From: Akkermansia sp.
GTDB lineage: Bacteria > Verrucomicrobiota > Verrucomicrobiia > Verrucomicrobiales > Akkermansiaceae
Assembly (NCBI GenBank): GCA_020047775.1
Contig: JAIFNK010000091.1
Span: forward strand, 1-8,960
DNA: 8,960 bases
Reading direction: 5' to 3'
Shown: in pieces, positions 6,104 to 8,960 of the stretch
Layout: each line of letters starts with the position of its first letter
How positions within the stretch are numbered: position 1 is the stretch's first letter
Made by a program: the position numbers and the translations under genes
The notes under the pieces: model-generated
What the model was told of the DNA's origin: nothing
Database searches by the model: none
The model's input: the letters and a program-made list of their open reading frames with translations, nothing else

Positions 6104-7648
6104 ATGCACAGCGAGCCACTTTCCGAAACCTACGACGTCGTTGTGATCGGCGGAGCGTTGACGGGCGCGGCTTCCGCGACGTTGCTGCTGCGGAAAAATC
6201 CTGGCATCCGCATTCTGATCATCGAAAAATCCGAAAAGCTCACCCGTCGCGTCGGCGAGGCGACGGTGGAGGTGAGCGCGTGGTTTCTCGGCCACGTGCT
6301 CGGGATGACGCAATACCTCAACGAGCACCACATTTCCAAACAAGGGCTGCGGTTTTGGTTCGCCAACGACAAGGTGAAATCGCTCGACCAGGCGGCGGAG
6401 GTCGGCCCGCGCTACCTCGCGCGGCTGCCGTCCTATCAGCTCGACCGCGCCTCCTTCGACGAGGAAGTGCTGCGCCGCGCGGCGGAGGCTGGCGCGACCG
6501 TGCTGCGTCCGGCCATCGTTTCCAACGTGCAGCTCGTGCCCGGCGGCTTGCAGACGATGGAAGTGAGCCACGGCGGGCGGCGGACCCAAGTGAGCGCCCG
6601 CTGGATCGTGGATGCCTCCGGATTGAACGCGCTTCTCGCCCGCAAACAGGGTTGGTGGCGCGTGAACACCGAACACCCGACTGCAGCCGCCTGGTCGCGC
6701 TGGCGGGGCGTGAAGGACTGGGACAGCCGCGAGCTGGCCGAGAAATTTCCGCAGTGGGCGTCCGCCGTCTATGGCACGCGCGGCACCGCCACGAATCACA
6801 TCATCGGCGACGGTTGGTGGGCGTGGCTGATTCCGCTCAAGGGCGGCGATGTCAGCGTGGGCGTGGTTTACGACCAGCGCCTCGTCGATTTTCCGCAGGA
6901 CGGAGGCATACTCGGCGAGCGGCTCAAGGAATTCCTCATCAAACATCCGGTGGCCCGCGAGATGATGGCGGACGCGGAATTCGTGGGCGAGGACGTCCAC
7001 CGCCGCAAGAATCTCGCTTATTACAGCACGACCTTTGCCGGCGACGGCTTCGTGCTGGTGGGTGATGCCGCCGCGTTCATGGACCCGTTTTACAGCCCGG
7101 GCATGGACTGGATTTCCTTCACCACCAGCGCCGCCGCCGAACTCATCACCGCGCAGCACCACGGCATGGCGATGGACGAAAAAATCGCAAAGCATAACCG
7201 CGATTTCTCGATCAGCCATCAGCGCTGGTTCAGCTCGCTCTACAAGGACAAGTATCACTACATGGGCGAGTTCGACCTGATGGAACTCGCCTTCCGCCTC
7301 GACCTCAGCCTGTATTACTGGGGAGTCGTCGAGCCGGTGTTCCACACGGGCGAGGCGGCTTTGTTAGCCCCGCCGTTCTCTCCGCCGAGCGGGAAATTTT
7401 TCGCGGCGCTGATGCGTTGTTATAACCGCCGCTTCGTCCGCATCGCGCAGCGCCGCCGCCGGATGAATGCCTTGGGCGAAATGAATGACAACCGCCGCTC
7501 GCTCATCCCCGGTTTCACCCTCGACCGTGGCGACACCAAGCGCATTTTCGGGATGCTCGGCCAGTGGGCCCGCATCGAACTCCGCGAAGGCTGGCGCACC
7601 TGGGGCGAAAAGGATGGACCGGATTTCCGGCGACTGGAGTCAAAGTAA
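6104..7648 (+). CDS. Flavin-dependent halogenase-like protein (flavoprotein B)
   Basis: A 514-residue flavoprotein, close to the usual length of flavin-dependent halogenases. I chose ATG 6104 because the FAD motif begins about 10 residues later. The open frame extends upstream to 5534, but that part is antisense to flavoprotein A. Visible motifs: VIGGALTGAASA (14-25), a variant dinucleotide motif in which the third Gly is Ala; IIEKS with Glu41; RRVGEATVE (48-56) in place of the usual IGESLLP; Lys79 in SKQGLRF, the candidate catalytic lysine; W239-A-W-L-I-P244, an exact WxWxIP; and GDAAAFMDPFYSPG (to Gly333) with FxxPxxSxG. The C-terminal third is rich in aromatic and basic residues. The divergent pairing with flavoprotein A suggests a shared pathway. 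No flavin reductase or carrier protein is seen, so the substrate and chemistry are unknown. Confidence 0.82.
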   Translation: MHSEPLSETYDVVVIGGALTGAASATLLLRKNPGIRILIIEKSEKLTRRVGEATVEVSAWFLGHVLGMTQYLNEHHISKQGLRFWFANDKVKSLDQAAEVGPRYLARLPSYQLDRASFDEEVLRRAAEAGATVLRPAIVSNVQLVPGGLQTMEVSHGGRRTQVSARWIVDASGLNALLARKQGWWRVNTEHPTAAAWSRWRGVKDWDSRELAEKFPQWASAVYGTRGTATNHIIGDGWWAWLIPLKGGDVSVGVVYDQRLVDFPQDGGILGERLKEFLIKHPVAREMMADAEFVGEDVHRRKNLAYYSTTFAGDGFVLVGDAAAFMDPFYSPGMDWISFTTSAAAELITAQHHGMAMDEKIAKHNRDFSISHQRWFSSLYKDKYHYMGEFDLMELAFRLDLSLYYWGVVEPVFHTGEAALLAPPFSPPSGKFFAALMRCYNRRFVRIAQRRRRMNALGEMNDNRRSLIPGFTLDRGDTKRIFGMLGQWARIELREGWRTWGEKDGPDFRRLESK

Positions 7649-7683
7649 CAGAAGGAATGTTGGTTCAGGGAGGCTTTCGCGCT

Positions 7684-8775
7684 TCAGATGCCGACTCGCA
7701 GATCCCGAGCGCTCCACAGCAGTCCTTTCGCGCCGCTTCCGCTGCCTTTCATCGCCCGGGCTCCATCCTTGCGCTTTGGACTGAATCGCTCCCGGGCATT
7801 TGAAAACGCTTCGTTCACGAACTCCCTGCTGCCGATTACCGCGCCATCCGTGAAATACCGGATCCGGCAGTGCAGCATCTTTGCCATTCCCAGATCCTTC
7901 AACAGGGTCTCGTTGCCTTGGCTTTCCAGCAACTCCGCCGTGTTCTTCGTGACTTGACCCAGGCCTTTCGCCGCTTGGGGCACCTCCGCTTGTCCCGGCT
8001 TTTTCCCCAGGGCCAGCCCCATCAACCGCCGATACAATCGGGAAACATCGCGCCACTTCTCCATCTCGAAACCAACGCCCTGATCACAGAAATACGCCCG
8101 CACCAAGCCCTCGCGCGCCTTTTTGCCATTGCCCTTCGCGCCACCACCGACCGCCTCGCCGTAACTGCTCCAACGATAATCCGCCGGGTCCTTCACCATC
8201 CCCGCCCGCACCGGATTCAGATCAATATAGGCCGCCATCGTCCGCGCCGCCGTGCCGCTCTCCACGATCACGCTCTTGAATCGCTCCTCCCACAAGGTCC
8301 CCGTGCGGGTGTGGTTACGGTTGAACCAGCGCGTAAAGCGGATCAATAGCCCCTTCATGAACTGGCTCAAATCATGCATCCGGTAAGTGAACCGGGTGTG
8401 GATTTCTGCGACGCGAGTGTCGCCGCCAACGCCATCAGCCGCCGATTTTCTGGCTTCGGCCAATTCAGCAGCCACTCCCGCAACAACCGCCTCGGAGTAA
8501 AGCGCGGAAAGTCGTTGCAGCAGCAACTCGTCGGAAAGTCCGCCCTCCGCCATCGGCGGCACTTCCAGCAACAAGTGGAAGTGGTTGGACATGATGCAGT
8601 AAGACAAAACCCGGCAGCCTGAAAAATTCTCATACATCCGCATGAACATCCGAAACGCCTCGCATTCCCGTTCCGCAAACACGAACCGCCGGTCCACCAC
8701 CCGCGAGACACAGTGGTAGATCACCGGCTTCGAGGAAGAATTCTGCCAGTTTCCCAACCACCGAGCCTTTCGCAT
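7684..8775 (-). CDS. REP-associated tyrosine transposase (RAYT; Y1 HUH endonuclease), long form
   Basis: A 363-residue protein of the IS200-like/Y1 transposase superfamily, which nicks single-stranded DNA through a tyrosine. The opening PVIYHCVSRVVDRRFVF, split over residues 17-33, leads to SYCIMSNHFHLLLE with the HUH motif His65-Phe-His67. The catalytic tyrosine is most likely Tyr183 in AAYIDLNPVRAGMV, followed by DYRWSSY. An insertion of about 55 residues (74-130) separates the HUH strand from the RMHDLSQFMKGLLIRF helix. The protein runs about 150 residues beyond the core. The extension ends in CRIRYFTDGAVIGSREFV, probably an extra DNA-binding region. Typical RAYTs have about 150-250 residues. 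All core residues are present, so it looks intact. No flanking inverted repeats or target duplications were seen, as expected for single-copy RAYTs. It is convergent with flavoprotein B (35 nt gap). Confidence 0.9.
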   Translation of the reverse strand: MRKARWLGNWQNSSSKPVIYHCVSRVVDRRFVFAERECEAFRMFMRMYENFSGCRVLSYCIMSNHFHLLLEVPPMAEGGLSDELLLQRLSALYSEAVVAGVAAELAEARKSAADGVGGDTRVAEIHTRFTYRMHDLSQFMKGLLIRFTRWFNRNHTRTGTLWEERFKSVIVESGTAARTMAAYIDLNPVRAGMVKDPADYRWSSYGEAVGGGAKGNGKKAREGLVRAYFCDQGVGFEMEKWRDVSRLYRRLMGLALGKKPGQAEVPQAAKGLGQVTKNTAELLESQGNETLLKDLGMAKMLHCRIRYFTDGAVIGSREFVNEAFSNARERFSPKRKDGARAMKGSGSGAKGLLWSARDLRVGI

Positions 8776-8808
8776 TGCGCCAACCTACCACCGCGAATCC
8801 AAAAGCCA

Positions 8809-8960
8809 ATGGAATTCTTGTCAGTTTTTATGTCACCATGCATGGTCACCCGCAACCAAAGGCTTGCCCCGCTGCGCGAGATTCCCAGCGGGGACTTCGT
8901 GCTCACGATGGTGGCGATCTTCGGCGACTACGCGCTTGCCGTCGCCCATACCGAGAGTCC
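8809..8960 (+). CDS. 5' part of an unidentified gene running off the right edge
   Basis: An open frame continues to the window end without a stop. Candidate starts are ATG at 8809, 8830 and 8842. Met at 8842 gives the most protein-like beginning, MVTRNQRLAPLREIPSGDFV, followed by LTMVAIFGDYALAVAHTES. I list the longest version. From about 8845 nearly all codons end in G or C, as in the neighbouring genes, whereas the opposite strand gives a less plausible protein; this favours real coding. I do not recognise the family. It is divergent from the transposase gene, 33-66 nt away depending on the start. Fewer than 51 residues are visible, so function cannot be assigned. Confidence 0.45.
   Translation, partial: MEFLSVFMSPCMVTRNQRLAPLREIPSGDFVLTMVAIFGDYALAVAHTES
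8835..8846. repeat. 12-bp perfect palindrome between transposase and right-edge gene
   Basis: ACCATGCATGGT is its own reverse complement. With flanks it extends to an 18-base near-palindrome, GTCACCATGCATGGTCAC (8832-8849), with one mismatched pair. It lies 60 nt upstream of the transposase ATG and overlaps the candidate starts at 8830 and 8842 of the divergent gene. It could be an operator for either gene, a transposase-associated site, or chance. Confidence 0.3.

Noticed and set aside
6014..7345. 443-codon open frame on the minus strand opposite flavoprotein B
   Set aside because: It is antisense to a protein with clear FAD and halogenase motifs; its translation is low-complexity (His/Arg/Glu-rich) with no recognisable domain, a common artefact of GC-rich DNA.
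1..8960. CRISPR array, tRNA or rRNA
   Set aside because: No regularly spaced repeats, cloverleaf-like segments or rRNA-like conserved stretches were seen on either strand.

Overview
This is a mostly GC-rich bacterial chromosome segment with short intergenic gaps, few recognisable Shine-Dalgarno sequences and several transposase-like genes. The gene mix (ExbB/ExbD pair, secreted esterase-like hydrolase, large REP-associated tyrosine transposase, halogenase-like flavoproteins) suggests a member of the Verrucomicrobiota, perhaps near Luteolibacter or Haloferula. That placement is inference from protein style, not from a marker gene.

Left block (1-2180, + strand): the last codons of a probable TonB/TolA-like protein, then exbB (125-802), exbD (809-1225) and a secreted alpha/beta hydrolase (1251-2180). 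Gaps are 5, 6 and 25 nt, so this looks like one transcription unit. The first three would form a proton-motive-force-driven energy-transducing complex for the outer membrane. The hydrolase is probably a periplasmic or exported esterase.

Middle block (about 2181-4482, - strand): a compact, less GC-rich type II restriction-modification module. A C5-cytosine methyltransferase (2965-4122) overlaps by 32 nt a GIY-YIG restriction endonuclease of the Eco29kI family (2334-2996). A perfect 10-bp-stem hairpin (2277-2306) lies just after the endonuclease gene. A short inverted repeat (4146-4162) lies just before the methyltransferase gene. Composition and context suggest horizontal acquisition. On the right it meets a 13-bp tandem repeat (4402-4427) and the broken 5' part of an IS200/RAYT-type transposase gene (4483-4743).

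Right block (4736-7648): two divergently transcribed flavoproteins of the flavin-dependent halogenase-like superfamily (4736-6004 on -, 6104-7648 on +). Both carry a Rossmann FAD motif, WxWxIP, FxxPxxSxG and a candidate catalytic lysine. They share a 99-bp intergenic region containing an inverted repeat. No carrier protein, PKS/NRPS or flavin reductase is visible in the window, so their substrate is unknown.

Right end (7684-8960): an apparently intact, unusually long RAYT-type HUH transposase (7684-8775, -), convergent with the second flavoprotein, and the divergent 5' end of a gene that runs off the window. No rRNA, tRNA or CRISPR array was seen. The defence module is of a known family. The least explained items are the halogenase-like pair, the M-then-R gene order, and the RAYT with its C-terminal extension.
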